Source of the DNA: Hyphomicrobiales bacterium
Lineage (GTDB): Bacteria; Pseudomonadota; Alphaproteobacteria; Rhizobiales; Rhizobiaceae
Direction of reading: 5' to 3'
Length of the DNA stretch: 51,395 nt
NCBI GenBank assembly: GCA_017305835.1
Contig: JAFKJY010000072.1
Span: forward strand, 1 to 51,395
The translations under genes were made by a program, and so were the position numbers. The notes under the pieces were generated by a model, which saw only the letters and a program-made list of their open reading frames with translations, was not told the DNA's origin and ran no database searches. This document shows, one piece after another, positions 1 through 8,680 of this stretch; position 1 is the stretch's first letter; every line of letters starts with the position of its first letter.

Positions 1-1
1 G

Positions 2-139
2 ATCGAAGCCTCCAACTCATCGATCCGCGACAATCTCGCCCGCTTCAACAGGCGCTCCAAGCGCTTCTCCAAATCCCACCACATGCTCCACGCTACTCTC
101 GACCTCTTCTTCAACAGGCACTGCATGAGTCCAATGTAA
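2..139 (+). mobile_element. IS1-family-like transposase, C-terminal end (cut by window edge)
   Basis: Only the last 45 codons lie in the window. The frame is open from base 2 to the TAA at 137-139. It reads IEASNSSIRDNLARF, then RRSKRFSKS, and ends near LFFNRHCMSPM. An N/R-x-x-L-x-R-x-x-R-K/R-T/S-x-x-FSKS pattern is typical of the C-terminus of IS1-type DDE transposases (InsB region). The family call rests on that short stretch alone, so an unrelated transposase is possible. It overlaps, on the opposite strand, the C-terminal tail of the neighbouring methyltransferase frame, as expected if an insertion sequence landed at the end of that gene. Confidence 0.45.
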
Positions 140-1063
140 ACACTGCCCCTCAAGGGGGAGGGAAAGGCGCGCCACCACGATCAGCCCTTCCAGCGGCTCG
201 CCGCGGTCCATGCGGATCGTGGCGCGGTCGAGCGAGAGGATGTCGAAGCCGTTCTGCGCCAGCAGGCCGCGCACATGGCTTTCCGAATGCGCATATCGGC
301 ACGAGGGCCTGAGCACGAAGCTCTCCGGCCCCTCGTGCCGTTCGACACTGAAGGCGAAGACGCCTCCGCGCGGCAGGGCGGCCGCGATGCGCGCCACCAG
401 CGCGTCGAGCGCGCCGACATACATGAAGACGTCGGCCGCGGTGACGAGGTCGGTGCCGGCCGGGATCTCGGCGAAGTTCAGGTCCGCCTTCACCAGCCGG
501 CCGTAGATGCCCTTGGCCTCGGCGCGCTTCAGCATCCTGGCCGAGATGTCGACGCCTTCGAGGAAGCTGACGCGCCGCGCCAGCCGCTCGCCCATCAGGC
601 CGGTGCCGCAGCCGAGGTCGACCAGATGCGCGAAGCTGCCGTCGGTCGCCGCATCCAGCGCGGCGGCCAGCAGCTCCGGCACGCGGTAGCCGAGCTTGCC
701 GACGAGGGCGGCGTCGAACTCCGGCGCATACTGGTCGAACAGCGCCTCGACGAAGCCGGGCGGCGGCGCGTCGACGCCGCCAACGACGCCGAGCAGGCCG
801 AGCTTCAGCGTCGCGCCCAGCCGGTCGGCCGGGTCGAGCCGCAGCACCTCGCGGAAGGCATCGGCGGCTTCCGCCGTGCGGCCGTCGTCGGAAAGCATCT
901 CGCCCAGTCGGAACCAGCCGGCCGCCCAGCCGGGCACCAGCGACAGCGCCTCGCGCATCAGGTCGGCAGCAGCATTCCGGTCGCCCCCGCCGAAAAGCAT
1001 TTCGGCATAGGAGGCGCGCCGGTCGGCGACGAGGTCGCCGGACGAAAGCTGGACTGCCTGCAT
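17..1063 (-). CDS. TPR-containing class I SAM-dependent methyltransferase
   Basis: Predicted cytosolic protein of 348 residues. Residues about 28-80 form TPR-like helices (AADLMREALSL, then TAEAADAFREVLRLDP). Residues 148-155 carry the SAM-binding loop VDLGCGTG, followed by the acidic EGVDIS strand end, so it is a class I (methyltransferase 11/25) fold. The substrate is unknown; the TPR part suggests a protein partner. I chose the ATG at 1063 because the sequence upstream in frame lacks protein-like character. The homologous part seems to end near residue 300 (GLIVVARL). The last roughly 46 codons run antisense through the IS1-like transposase end, so the native C-terminus was probably replaced or extended by the insertion. 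It diverges from the exonuclease gene. Confidence 0.8.
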   Translation of the reverse strand: MQAVQLSSGDLVADRRASYAEMLFGGGDRNAAADLMREALSLVPGWAAGWFRLGEMLSDDGRTAEAADAFREVLRLDPADRLGATLKLGLLGVVGGVDAPPPGFVEALFDQYAPEFDAALVGKLGYRVPELLAAALDAATDGSFAHLVDLGCGTGLMGERLARRVSFLEGVDISARMLKRAEAKGIYGRLVKADLNFAEIPAGTDLVTAADVFMYVGALDALVARIAAALPRGGVFAFSVERHEGPESFVLRPSCRYAHSESHVRGLLAQNGFDILSLDRATIRMDRGEPLEGLIVVARLSLPLEGQCLHWTHAVPVEEEVESSVEHVVGFGEALGAPVEAGEIVADR

Positions 1064-1192
1064 ATAGATATGATCCGTCCGGCGAAAGCCGGGCCGGCGG
1101 CATATGCGCCGATCGGCGGCGGCTGGCAAGAGGGTTTCCGCGCGGCGGCGGCGCCCCTTCCCCGGCCGCCGCAAATCCCTATCTTTGGCGGG

Positions 1193-2203
1193 ATGCGCGC
1201 CAGCCAGATCCTGCACACCCGGCCCGAGGGGCTCTACTGCCCCGTCGGCGACTTCTTCATCGACCCGGTGCGGCCGGTGAAGCGCGCGTTGATCACCCAC
1301 GGCCATTCCGACCATGCGCGCGCCGGCCACGGCAAGGTTCTGGCGACGCAGGAGACGCTGGACGTGATGCGCCTGCGCTACGGCGAGGGCTTCGCGGGCG
1401 AGACTCAGGCGGCCGCCTTCGGCGAGGAGTTCCGCATCGGCGCCGCGCGCGTCGCCTTCCACCCGGCCGGCCACGTTCTCGGCTCGGCGCAGATCGCGGT
1501 GTCGGCCGGCGGGCTCTGCATCGTCGCCTCCGGCGACTACAAGCGCGCTCCCGACCCGACGACGCCCGGCTTCGAGGTCGTGCCCTGCGACGTCTTCATC
1601 ACCGAGGCGACGTTCGGCCTGCCGGTGTTCTGCCACCCGGACGCCGCGAGCGAGATCGACCGCCTGCTCGCCTCGCTCAAGGAGTTTCCCGAGCGCACCC
1701 ACATCGTCGGCGCCTATGCGCTCGGCAAGGCGCAGCGCGTCATCAGGCTGCTGCGCGACCGCGGCTACGAGCGGCCGATCTTCATCCACGGCGCGTTGCA
1801 GAAGCTGTGCGACTACTACGCTTCGCGCGGCATCGACCTCGGCGAACTGAGGCCCGCCACGGTCGAGGCCGGCGGCCGGCAGGACTTCGCCGGCGAGATC
1901 GTGGTCGGCACGCCGTCGGCCTTCGCCGACCGCTGGGCGCGGCGCTTCGCCGATCCCGTCGCCTGCTTCGCCTCGGGCTGGATGCGCATCCGCCAGCGGG
2001 CGAAGCAGCGCGGCGTCGAGCTGCCGCTCATCATCTCCGACCATTCCGACTGGGACGAGCTGACGCGCACCATCGCCGACACCGGCGCGCGCGAGGTATG
2101 GGTCACGCACGGCCGCGAGGAGGCGCTGGCGCGCTGGTGCGAGCTCAACGGCATCGCCGCCCGCCCCCTCCACCTCGTCGGCTACGAGGACGAGGGCGAC
2201 TGA
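1193..2203 (+). CDS. Ligase-associated DNA exonuclease (metallo-beta-lactamase/CPSF-like)
   Basis: Predicted 336-residue nuclease of the metallo-beta-lactamase fold. The zinc-binding HGHSDH motif is at residues 36-41, HPAGHVLGSAQ follows at about 97, and SGDYKR carries a further metal ligand. A late HSDWDEL/THGREE pair matches the beta-CASP-like end of the 'ligase-associated DNA exonuclease' family. That family is normally encoded beside a bacterial ATP-dependent DNA ligase of the LigC-like type, and such a ligase starts 480 bp downstream here. The inferred role is trimming DNA ends before sealing in a stress-type repair pathway. The ATG at 1193 was chosen because MRASQILHTRPEGLYCP is the usual N-terminus. 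It converges with the next gene with a gap of 5 bp. Confidence 0.9.
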   Translation: MRASQILHTRPEGLYCPVGDFFIDPVRPVKRALITHGHSDHARAGHGKVLATQETLDVMRLRYGEGFAGETQAAAFGEEFRIGAARVAFHPAGHVLGSAQIAVSAGGLCIVASGDYKRAPDPTTPGFEVVPCDVFITEATFGLPVFCHPDAASEIDRLLASLKEFPERTHIVGAYALGKAQRVIRLLRDRGYERPIFIHGALQKLCDYYASRGIDLGELRPATVEAGGRQDFAGEIVVGTPSAFADRWARRFADPVACFASGWMRIRQRAKQRGVELPLIISDHSDWDELTRTIADTGAREVWVTHGREEALARWCELNGIAARPLHLVGYEDEGD

Positions 2204-2208
2204 TGGCT

Positions 2209-2607
2209 TCAGGGATACTTCTTGCGCGCCTTGGCCTCGCCGAGCTTCTTGCCGGACGCGTCCTTGGCGGTCGCCGTCCACTCGTAGGTGTGCGCCCCGT
2301 TCGGCGGGCACGGGCTCTGGTACTTGAAGGCGCCCGGCGCGATCGTCGCGCCGCTGGAATATTTCACCGTGCCGCCGCCATGCGGATAGGACGGCACCGC
2401 GAGGTCGACCATGCGGAACTGGATCGAGGCGGTTCCGGCCGGCACGCCGCGCAGCGAGAATTTCGGGTTGGGCACTGAATTGGGGTTGCCGCTGGTGCAC
2501 TTCTTGATGTTGCCCCAATCGAAGGAGAGGCCGAAATCGGCGGCCGCCGCCGGTCCCGCTCCCATCAGCGCACAGGCCGCAACAGCCATCACCGCGACAC
2601 GCACCAT
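2209..2607 (-). CDS. Secreted PEBP/YbhB-like small protein
   Basis: 132 residues with a clear Sec signal peptide (MVRVAVMAVAACALMG, then AGPAAAA) and a mature part of about 110 residues. NPKFSLRGVPAGTASIQFRM and CPPNGAHTYEWTATA resemble the conserved strands of the PEBP/YbhB family (GVPAGT followed by MVD and CPP-GxHxY), although the protein is shorter than usual. Two cysteines, in IKKCTSG and SPCPPNG, could form a disulfide. It is presumably periplasmic; no enzymatic activity is implied. The start is supported by GGGAGG 9 bases before the ATG. It lies antisense between the exonuclease and the ligase, interrupting what is usually a compact DNA-repair pair. Confidence 0.7.
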   Translation of the reverse strand: MVRVAVMAVAACALMGAGPAAAADFGLSFDWGNIKKCTSGNPNSVPNPKFSLRGVPAGTASIQFRMVDLAVPSYPHGGGTVKYSSGATIAPGAFKYQSPCPPNGAHTYEWTATAKDASGKKLGEAKARKKYP

Positions 2608-2685
2608 TCTTCCCAACCTCCCGAATATCCGAGCAATTTCCGATAGTTGCCGGCAGGAATGCGGCATGTCAAGCGAGGCCGTCCG

Positions 2686-4323
2686 ATGAAGGCCTTCGCC
2701 GCCCTGCTCGACCGGCTGGTGCTGACCTCGTCGCGCAACGCCAAGCTCAGGCTGATGGAGGACTATTTTCGCGACACGCCCGATCCCGACCGCGGCTGGG
2801 CGCTGGCGGGAATCGCCGGCACGCTGTCCTTCGCCAGCGTCAAGCCGGGCGTTCTGCGCACGCTCGGGCTGGAGCGCATGGACCCGGTGCTGTTCGCCTA
2901 TTCCTACGACTATGTCGGCGACCTCGCCGAGACGCTGTCGCTGGTCTGGCCGTCGTCGCCGGGTGCGGCGGACGAGAACCTGCCGCTGTCGGCGGTGGTC
3001 GAGACGCTGCAGCGCACCAGCCGCTCCGACGCGCCGGCGATCCTGGCTGCCCTGCTCGACCGGCTCGACGTGCCCGGCCGCTTCGCCGTCATCAAGCTCG
3101 TCACCGGCGGCCTGCGCATCGGCGTCTCGGCGCGGCTGGTCAAGCAGGCGCTCGCCAATCTCGGCAAGGTCGAGGTGGGCGAGATCGAGGAGCTGTGGCA
3201 CGGGCTGGAGCCGCCCTACGAGCCGCTGTTCGCCTGGCTCGAGGGCCGCGCCGGCAAGCCGGTGCTGGCGGCGCGCGCGCTGTTCCGCCCGGTGATGCTC
3301 GCCAACGCCCTGCAGGAGGTGGATGCCGAAAAGCTCGACCCGGCCGACTACGCGGCCGAGTGGAAGTGGGACGGCATCCGCGTCCAGCTCGTCAACGAGG
3401 CCGACACCCGCCGCATCTATTCGCGCACTGGCGACGATGTCGGCGCCACCTTCCCCGACCTGCTGGAGGCGATGGAGTTCGAGGGCGTGGTCGACGGCGA
3501 GCTGCTGGTCGGCTCGCCGCCGGGCGACACGCGCACCTTCTCCGACCTGCAGCAGCGGCTCAACCGCAAGACCGTGTCGGCGAAGATGCTGACGCAGTAT
3601 CCGGTCTTCGTGCGCGCCTACGACCTGCTGGTCGAGGGCGACACCGACCTGCGCGGCCTCGGCTTCCTCGACCGGCGGGCGCGGCTGATCGAGTTCCTAG
3701 GCCGGCTGGAGCGGACGCGCTTCGACCTGTCGCCGCTGGTCGACTTCGCCTCCTTCGCCGAGCTCGACGGCAAGCGCCGCAACCCGCCGCATCCGGTGAT
3801 CGAGGGGGTGATGCTGAAGCGCACCGATTCGCCCTATCTGGCCGGCCGCCCGAAGGGGCCGTGGTTCAAGTGGAAGCGCGACCCCTACACGGTCGACGCG
3901 GTGCTGATGTATGCGCAGCGCGGCCACGGCAAGCGCTCCAGCTTCTATTCCGACTTCACCTTCGGCGTCTGGACCGGCCCGGCCGACGCGCCGGAGCTGG
4001 TGCCCGTCGGCAAGGCCTATTTCGGCTTCACCGACGAGGAGCTGCGCCAGCTCGACAAATATGTGCGCGACAACACGGTCGAGCGCTTCGGCCCGGTGCG
4101 CTCGGTGCGCGCCGATCCCGGCCACGGGCTGGTGCTGGAGGTCGCCTTCGAGGGGCTGAACCGCTCGACCCGCCACCGTTCCGGCGTGGCGATGCGCTTT
4201 CCGCGCATCTCGCGGCTCAGATGGGACAAGCCGGCGCGCGAGGCCGATCGCATCGAGGCGCTGACCGCGCTGCTCGGCGAGGAGGCGCCGCAGGAGAAGG
4301 CTAGTCGGAAATCGAAACCCTGA
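2686..4323 (+). CDS. ATP-dependent DNA ligase (cisplatin-damage-response/LigC-like family)
   Basis: 545-residue DNA ligase that seals nicks by ATP-dependent self-adenylation. The N-terminal helical DNA-binding domain covers about 1-200. The nucleotidyltransferase motif I is EWKWDG, with the AMP-accepting lysine at K227. Motif III (EGVVDGEL) and motif IV (PVIEGVMLKR) follow, then the OB domain with motif V (WFKWKRD). Length and order fit the bacterial family encoded with an MBL exonuclease and often a helicase; the exonuclease is just upstream, but no helicase is in view. I chose the ATG at 2686 (MKAFAALLDRLVLTSSRNAK), the usual N-terminus; in-frame ATGs at 2647 and 2659 would add an unlikely basic leader. 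The last 23 bases overlap the convergent gene. Confidence 0.92.
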   Translation: MKAFAALLDRLVLTSSRNAKLRLMEDYFRDTPDPDRGWALAGIAGTLSFASVKPGVLRTLGLERMDPVLFAYSYDYVGDLAETLSLVWPSSPGAADENLPLSAVVETLQRTSRSDAPAILAALLDRLDVPGRFAVIKLVTGGLRIGVSARLVKQALANLGKVEVGEIEELWHGLEPPYEPLFAWLEGRAGKPVLAARALFRPVMLANALQEVDAEKLDPADYAAEWKWDGIRVQLVNEADTRRIYSRTGDDVGATFPDLLEAMEFEGVVDGELLVGSPPGDTRTFSDLQQRLNRKTVSAKMLTQYPVFVRAYDLLVEGDTDLRGLGFLDRRARLIEFLGRLERTRFDLSPLVDFASFAELDGKRRNPPHPVIEGVMLKRTDSPYLAGRPKGPWFKWKRDPYTVDAVLMYAQRGHGKRSSFYSDFTFGVWTGPADAPELVPVGKAYFGFTDEELRQLDKYVRDNTVERFGPVRSVRADPGHGLVLEVAFEGLNRSTRHRSGVAMRFPRISRLRWDKPAREADRIEALTALLGEEAPQEKASRKSKP

Positions 4324-5470
4324 TCTCGAAGATCTCGATCGCCTTGCCGGAATTGTCGACGTCGGAGGTGATGGCGATCGTGCCGGCGGCACCCGGGCGG
4401 ATGTCGGGAAGGTCGATGTCGAACAGGTAGTCGGCGCGGCCTGGGCCGACCATGTAGCGGCGGCGGCCGCAATCGCCGAGCTCGCCGAAATTGCAGTCGA
4501 TCGAGATCTGCGTGTCCTTGTCGTCCTGGGCGCGCGCGACCACGTCGAACACCGCGCGATGGCCGGCGAGCCGTTCCAGTATGCCCTGCCCGACGTCGAA
4601 CAGCACCGCCTCGCCGCCGCTGCCGGAGCGGACGCGGATGAAGGTCGTGCCGTCGTCGTCGACGATGTTCGCCTGCGTGCCCGAGGGCGCGACGACGCTG
4701 GTCGGGTCGGCCGGCGAGAACACCGTCACCCAGTCGCGCGACGCGTCGGCCGTGCCGGGGCCGAGCGCCGGGCCGGGCTGCGCGGCCTCCCCGCCTTCCG
4801 CGGCCGGCTGTCGGGGCGCGGGCGTGGCCGGCGGATGGATCAGCCCCAGCTCGAAGGCGATCCACAGCAGCACGGCGAGGGTGGCGACCAGCGTCAGGAC
4901 GGCGAAGATCGCGCCGGAGCGGCGCGGGCGCCGGCCGCGCGCGGGCGGCTCGTAGCCGCCGGGGCCGTCGATGCCCGGATCGCCGTCGTCAAACGCCATG
5001 TCCGCCTCGGGCGACGAGACCCGCTCGACCGGCACGTCCGCCTCGCCGGCGCCGAAGGAGGGTTCGCGCCGCGCATCAAGCACCGGGATGCCGGGCACGG
5101 GCGCGGCGGCCGGGCGCGGCCCGACCTCCACCGCCGGCGCAGGCGCTGCCCGCCCCGGTCCGCCCAGTGGATCGACGGCAGGTGCGGTGCCGCTGCCCGG
5201 ACGCGGATCGACGGCAGGCGCCGGCGCCCGGTCGGCGGGGCGCGGCCGGTCGATCTCGACGGCCGGTATGAATTCCTGCTCGATGTCGGTGATGCGCGCC
5301 TTCAGCGCATCGCGCCGGCGCTGTGCCGCCTCGGGCGCCAGCCCGGCGGTCGCCGCGATGTTGCGCTCCAGCGCCGCGAAGACGGAACGATAGACCTTCT
5401 CGCGAAAGGCGCGGTCGTCCGCGTCGCCCTTCGCGAGTGCCGCCCTGATCGCAGTTTCGATCGCGTCCAA
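4301..5470 (-). CDS. Single-pass membrane protein of unknown function, Pro/Ala-rich linker
   Basis: I do not recognise a named family. With the start used here the protein has 389 residues. A helical N-terminal segment (LDAIETAIRAALAKGDADD) is followed by about 100 residues rich in Pro, Ala and Arg, a basic stretch (RGRRPRR), one membrane helix near 188-211 (FAVLTLVATLAVLLWIAFEL) and a C-terminal extracytoplasmic domain. That domain is rich in beta strands and has two cysteines around CNFGELGDC. The topology suggests a cytosolic coil linked to a periplasmic sandwich domain. A TTG start at 5470 is preferred because GAGGGAAG precedes it by 7 bases; a GTG at 5560 would add 30 residues of poor quality. 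The 3' end overlaps the ligase gene tail to tail by 23 bp. Confidence 0.7.
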   Translation of the reverse strand: MDAIETAIRAALAKGDADDRAFREKVYRSVFAALERNIAATAGLAPEAAQRRRDALKARITDIEQEFIPAVEIDRPRPADRAPAPAVDPRPGSGTAPAVDPLGGPGRAAPAPAVEVGPRPAAAPVPGIPVLDARREPSFGAGEADVPVERVSSPEADMAFDDGDPGIDGPGGYEPPARGRRPRRSGAIFAVLTLVATLAVLLWIAFELGLIHPPATPAPRQPAAEGGEAAQPGPALGPGTADASRDWVTVFSPADPTSVVAPSGTQANIVDDDGTTFIRVRSGSGGEAVLFDVGQGILERLAGHRAVFDVVARAQDDKDTQISIDCNFGELGDCGRRRYMVGPGRADYLFDIDLPDIRPGAAGTIAITSDVDNSGKAIEIFEIRVSISD

Positions 5471-5662
5471 CGCCGATCTTCCCTCGCACCGCCTCGAATA
5501 CGCATGGTTAGACGCTGCCGGTAACGCAATCAACGGCCGAGATTCGCCATTCCCGCGCACAAATCCCGCATATGCGCCGGCCGATCCGAGCCAAATTGAC
5601 CGCCCCGCGCGATCTGCTAAGAACCGTCACGTTTACGCAAACGTCAATCGCGGAGAAATTGC

Positions 5663-6616
5663 ATGGCGCTGCCGGACATCCTGAAGAAGGACCTTCGCAT
5701 CCCGGTCGTCGCCTCCCCGATGTTCATCATCTCGCACCCGCCGCTGGTGCTGGCCCAGTGCAAGGCCGGCATCGTCGGCTCGTTCCCGGCGCTCAACGCG
5801 CGGCCGGCCGAACAGCTCGACGAGTGGCTGGCCGAGATCACCGAGACGCTGGCCGCCCACAACGCGGCCAACCCCGCGCGCCGCGCCGCACCCTTCGCGG
5901 TCAACCAGATCGTGCACAAGTCGAACGTGCGGCTGGAGCAGGACCTCGCCGCCTGCGTCAAGTACAAGGTGCCGGTGGTCATCACCTCGCTCGGCGCCGT
6001 GCCCGAGGTGAACCAGGCGGTGCATTCCTACGGCGGCATCGTGCTTCACGACATCATCCACGACCGCCACGCGCGCAAGGCGATCGAGAAGGGCGCGGAC
6101 GGGCTGATCGCGGTCGCCGCGGGGGCCGGCGGGCACGCCGGCACGCTGTCGCCCTTCGCGCTGGTGCAGGAGATCCGCCAGTGGTTCGACGGGCCGCTGC
6201 TCCTGTCGGGCGCCATCGCCAACGGCGGCGCCATCCTCGCCGCGCAGGCGATGGGTGCCGACCTCGCCTATATCGGCTCGCCCTTCATCGCCACGCGCGA
6301 GGCCCGCGCCGACGACGGCTACAAGCAGATGATCGTGGAATCGAAGGCCGCCGACATCGTCTACTCCAACCTGTTCACCGGCGTGCACGGCAACTACCTC
6401 AAGGGCTCGATCCGCGCGCAGGGCATGGACCCCGACAACCTGCCGCAATCCGACCCGTCGAAGATGGACTTTTCCTCCGGCTCGGCGAAGGCCTGGAAGC
6501 ACATATGGGGCTGCGGCCAGGGCATCGGGGCGGTGAGCGAGGTGGTCGGCGCAGCCGAGCTCATCGACCGGCTCGCCCGCGAATACGAGGCGGCCAAGGC
6601 CCGGCTCGCGGCCTGA
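5663..6616 (+). CDS. Nitronate monooxygenase (2-nitropropane dioxygenase family)
   Basis: 317-residue FMN-dependent TIM-barrel enzyme that oxidises alkyl nitronates to carbonyl compounds and nitrite. FMN-binding features are the N-terminal PVVASPMFIISHP, the strand VVITSLG and the glycine-rich GAGGHAG at 154-160, with His158 as the likely catalytic residue. LLSGAIANGGAILAAQAMGA and YIGSPFIATREA are the standard phosphate-binding end of the family. The ATG follows CGGAGAAATTGC, a good ribosome site. It stands alone, read in the same direction as the following sensory operon, from which 124 bp separate it. Its substrate may be a natural nitro compound such as propionate 3-nitronate (inference from the family). 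Confidence 0.92.
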   Translation: MALPDILKKDLRIPVVASPMFIISHPPLVLAQCKAGIVGSFPALNARPAEQLDEWLAEITETLAAHNAANPARRAAPFAVNQIVHKSNVRLEQDLAACVKYKVPVVITSLGAVPEVNQAVHSYGGIVLHDIIHDRHARKAIEKGADGLIAVAAGAGGHAGTLSPFALVQEIRQWFDGPLLLSGAIANGGAILAAQAMGADLAYIGSPFIATREARADDGYKQMIVESKAADIVYSNLFTGVHGNYLKGSIRAQGMDPDNLPQSDPSKMDFSSGSAKAWKHIWGCGQGIGAVSEVVGAAELIDRLAREYEAAKARLAA

Positions 6617-6740
6617 CCGGCCGGGCTGTGACGGCCCTGCGACACCTTCCCCGGCGACAGCTCGACCGGCCCACTTTCCGCTGGCGCGGCGGCCCGTCAT
6701 GCGTCATTGAACATGCGTACAGGGTAGGCGTGGACGCCCA

Positions 6741-8237
6741 ATGCCGATCACCAAGTCATCCTTCGTCTGGACATCCGTCATCCTGCTGCTGATCGGCTTC
6801 GTCGCGCTGATCGGCATCGTCGGGACGTCGTTCTGGCTGGTCCAGCGGTCGGGCACCTTCTTCGACGAGGTCGTCGAGGCCCGCGACGCGCGCGTGGCGG
6901 CGATCGCGCTGCGCTCGGCAATGCAGGACATGGAGACCGGCCAGCGCGGCTACCTGCTGACCGGCGACGACAAGTATCTGGAGCCCTACAGCAAGGCCCG
7001 CGACACGGTGATGGCGGATTACGAGGAGCTGCGTAAGCTCCTGCTTCCCTATCCGAAGGCCGTCGACGCCATGGAGCGGATGGGCGCAGCCGTGCGCGAC
7101 AAGGTCGCGGAGCTGGAGCAGACCATCGCGCTGCGCCGCGACGGCAAGACGGACGAGGCCCTCGACATCGTGCGCACCGACAGGGGCAAGCAGGCGATGG
7201 ACGAGTCCCGCCAGGTGCTCGACGCGATCGTCGCGGCCGCCGACCGCCGCTCGGAGGCGGGCGTCACCGACCAGCGGCAGAACGCGCAGGCGCTGCGGCT
7301 GGTCACCATCCTCGGCGGGCTGGTGATCCTGCTCGTCGTCGGCGGGGCCGTGGTCATGGCGCTGCGCTACACCGGCGAGCTGCTGGCCGCGCGCGGCGAG
7401 CTGGAGGTGCTGAACCGGCAGCTCGAGGAGCGGGTCGCCGAGCGCACGCAGGACCTGATGCGCGCCAACGAGGAGATCCAGCGCTTCGCCTACATCGTCA
7501 CCCACGATCTGCGCGCCCCGCTGGTCAACATCATGGGCTTCACCAGCGAGCTCGACCAGACGATGAAGGTGATCCAGGCCTATGTGCTGGCCGACGAGAA
7601 GCCGCTGGGCGCGGCCGAGATCCACGACGCGCGCGTCGCGGCGAAGGAGGATCTGCCCGAGGCGATCGGCTTCATCCGCTCCTCGACCCGCAAGATGGAC
7701 GGGTTGATCAACGCCATCCTCAAGATCTCGCGCGAGGGCCAGCGCCAGCTCAAGCCGGAGCGGATCGTGCTTTCGGATATCCTCGGCGGGGCGGCGAATG
7801 CCGTCCACCACCAGGTCGCCGAGACCGGCGGCGAGGTGCGCATCGACGCCGGCATCCCGCCCATCGTGACCGACCGGCTGTCGCTCGAGCAGGTGGTCGG
7901 CAACCTGCTCGACAATGCCGTGAAGTACCGCGCGCCGGAGCGGCCGGCCATCATCGACATCCGCGCCCGACCCGAAGGGCTGCGCCGCGTGCGCATCGAC
8001 GTGAAGGACAACGGCCGCGGCATCAACCCCGAGGACCACCAGCGCGTGTTCGACCTGTTCCGCCGCTCCGGCACGCAGGACCAGCCGGGCGAGGGCATAG
8101 GGCTCGCGCATGTGCGCACCCTGGTGCGCAATCTCGGCGGGGAAATCAGCCTCAGGTCCGAGCCGGGCGCCGGCACGACGTTCTCGATCGTGCTGCCAGC
8201 GGACCTCAACGACGTGAAGAGGAGTGCAGCGAGTTGA
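6741..8237 (+). CDS. CHASE3-domain sensor histidine kinase
   Basis: 498-residue membrane kinase. TM1 is at about 12-34, an extracytoplasmic CHASE3 domain at 40-180 contains the diagnostic METGQRGYLLTGDDKYL, and TM2 is at 187-207. A coiled coil (LEVLNRQLEERVAERTQDL) leads to the HisKA helix FAYIVTHDLRAPL with phospho-acceptor His255, then a HATPase_c domain with NLLDNAVKYR (N box), DNGRGI and GEGIGLAHVRTL. The stimulus is unknown. The next gene begins inside its last codons (TTG/TGA overlap), so the two are translationally coupled. Together with the third gene this forms a CHASE3 kinase / small receiver / receiver-kinase cassette common in Hyphomicrobiales. Confidence 0.92.
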   Translation: MPITKSSFVWTSVILLLIGFVALIGIVGTSFWLVQRSGTFFDEVVEARDARVAAIALRSAMQDMETGQRGYLLTGDDKYLEPYSKARDTVMADYEELRKLLLPYPKAVDAMERMGAAVRDKVAELEQTIALRRDGKTDEALDIVRTDRGKQAMDESRQVLDAIVAAADRRSEAGVTDQRQNAQALRLVTILGGLVILLVVGGAVVMALRYTGELLAARGELEVLNRQLEERVAERTQDLMRANEEIQRFAYIVTHDLRAPLVNIMGFTSELDQTMKVIQAYVLADEKPLGAAEIHDARVAAKEDLPEAIGFIRSSTRKMDGLINAILKISREGQRQLKPERIVLSDILGGAANAVHHQVAETGGEVRIDAGIPPIVTDRLSLEQVVGNLLDNAVKYRAPERPAIIDIRARPEGLRRVRIDVKDNGRGINPEDHQRVFDLFRRSGTQDQPGEGIGLAHVRTLVRNLGGEISLRSEPGAGTTFSIVLPADLNDVKRSAAS

Positions 8238-8680
8238 GCAACGAAGGCAAACCGGTCACGATCGTCATGGTCGAGGACGACGAGGGACACGCGCGGCTGA
8301 TCGAGAAGAACATCCGCCGCGCCGGCGTCAACAACGAGATCAAGCCGTTCGCCGACGGCTCCAGCGCGCTGAACTACGTGCTCGGCCCCGACGGCTCGGG
8401 CAAGGGCGCGATCGGCAGGCAGATGCTGATCCTGCTCGACCTCAACCTGCCCGACATGACCGGCGTCGACATCCTGCGCAAGGTCAAGTCGAACCCGCAC
8501 ACCAAGACCACGCCGGTCGTTGTCCTGACCACCACCGACGACGAGCGCGAGATCAAGCGCTGCTACGATCTCGGCGCCAACGTCTACATCACCAAGCCGG
8601 TCGACTACGAGAACTTCTCCAACGCGATCCGCCAGCTCGGGCTGTTCTTCTCGGTCATCCAGGTGCCGGAGACGAACTAG
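8234..8680 (+). CDS. Stand-alone response regulator receiver protein (Rcp1/CheY-like)
   Basis: 148 residues comprising one receiver domain and no output domain. The acidic pocket is VMVEDDEGHA (15-16), the phospho-acceptor is Asp69 in LILLDLNLPDM, the conserved Thr is in VVVLTTTDDE, and the Lys is in YITKPVDYE. The extended loop (YVLGPDGSGKGAIG) and the C-terminal end match the Rcp1-type receivers that pair with phytochrome- or CHASE3-linked kinases. Translation starts at a TTG with GAGGAG upstream, overlapping the kinase stop codon. It probably shuttles phosphate between the CHASE3 kinase and the downstream receiver-HWE kinase (inference from gene order). Confidence 0.9.
   Translation: MSNEGKPVTIVMVEDDEGHARLIEKNIRRAGVNNEIKPFADGSSALNYVLGPDGSGKGAIGRQMLILLDLNLPDMTGVDILRKVKSNPHTKTTPVVVLTTTDDEREIKRCYDLGANVYITKPVDYENFSNAIRQLGLFFSVIQVPETN

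Noticed and set aside
1064..2518. N-terminal two-thirds of an 833-codon minus-strand frame ending in the methyltransferase
   Set aside because: This part is antisense of the exonuclease gene, and only the part from 1063 down is protein-like.
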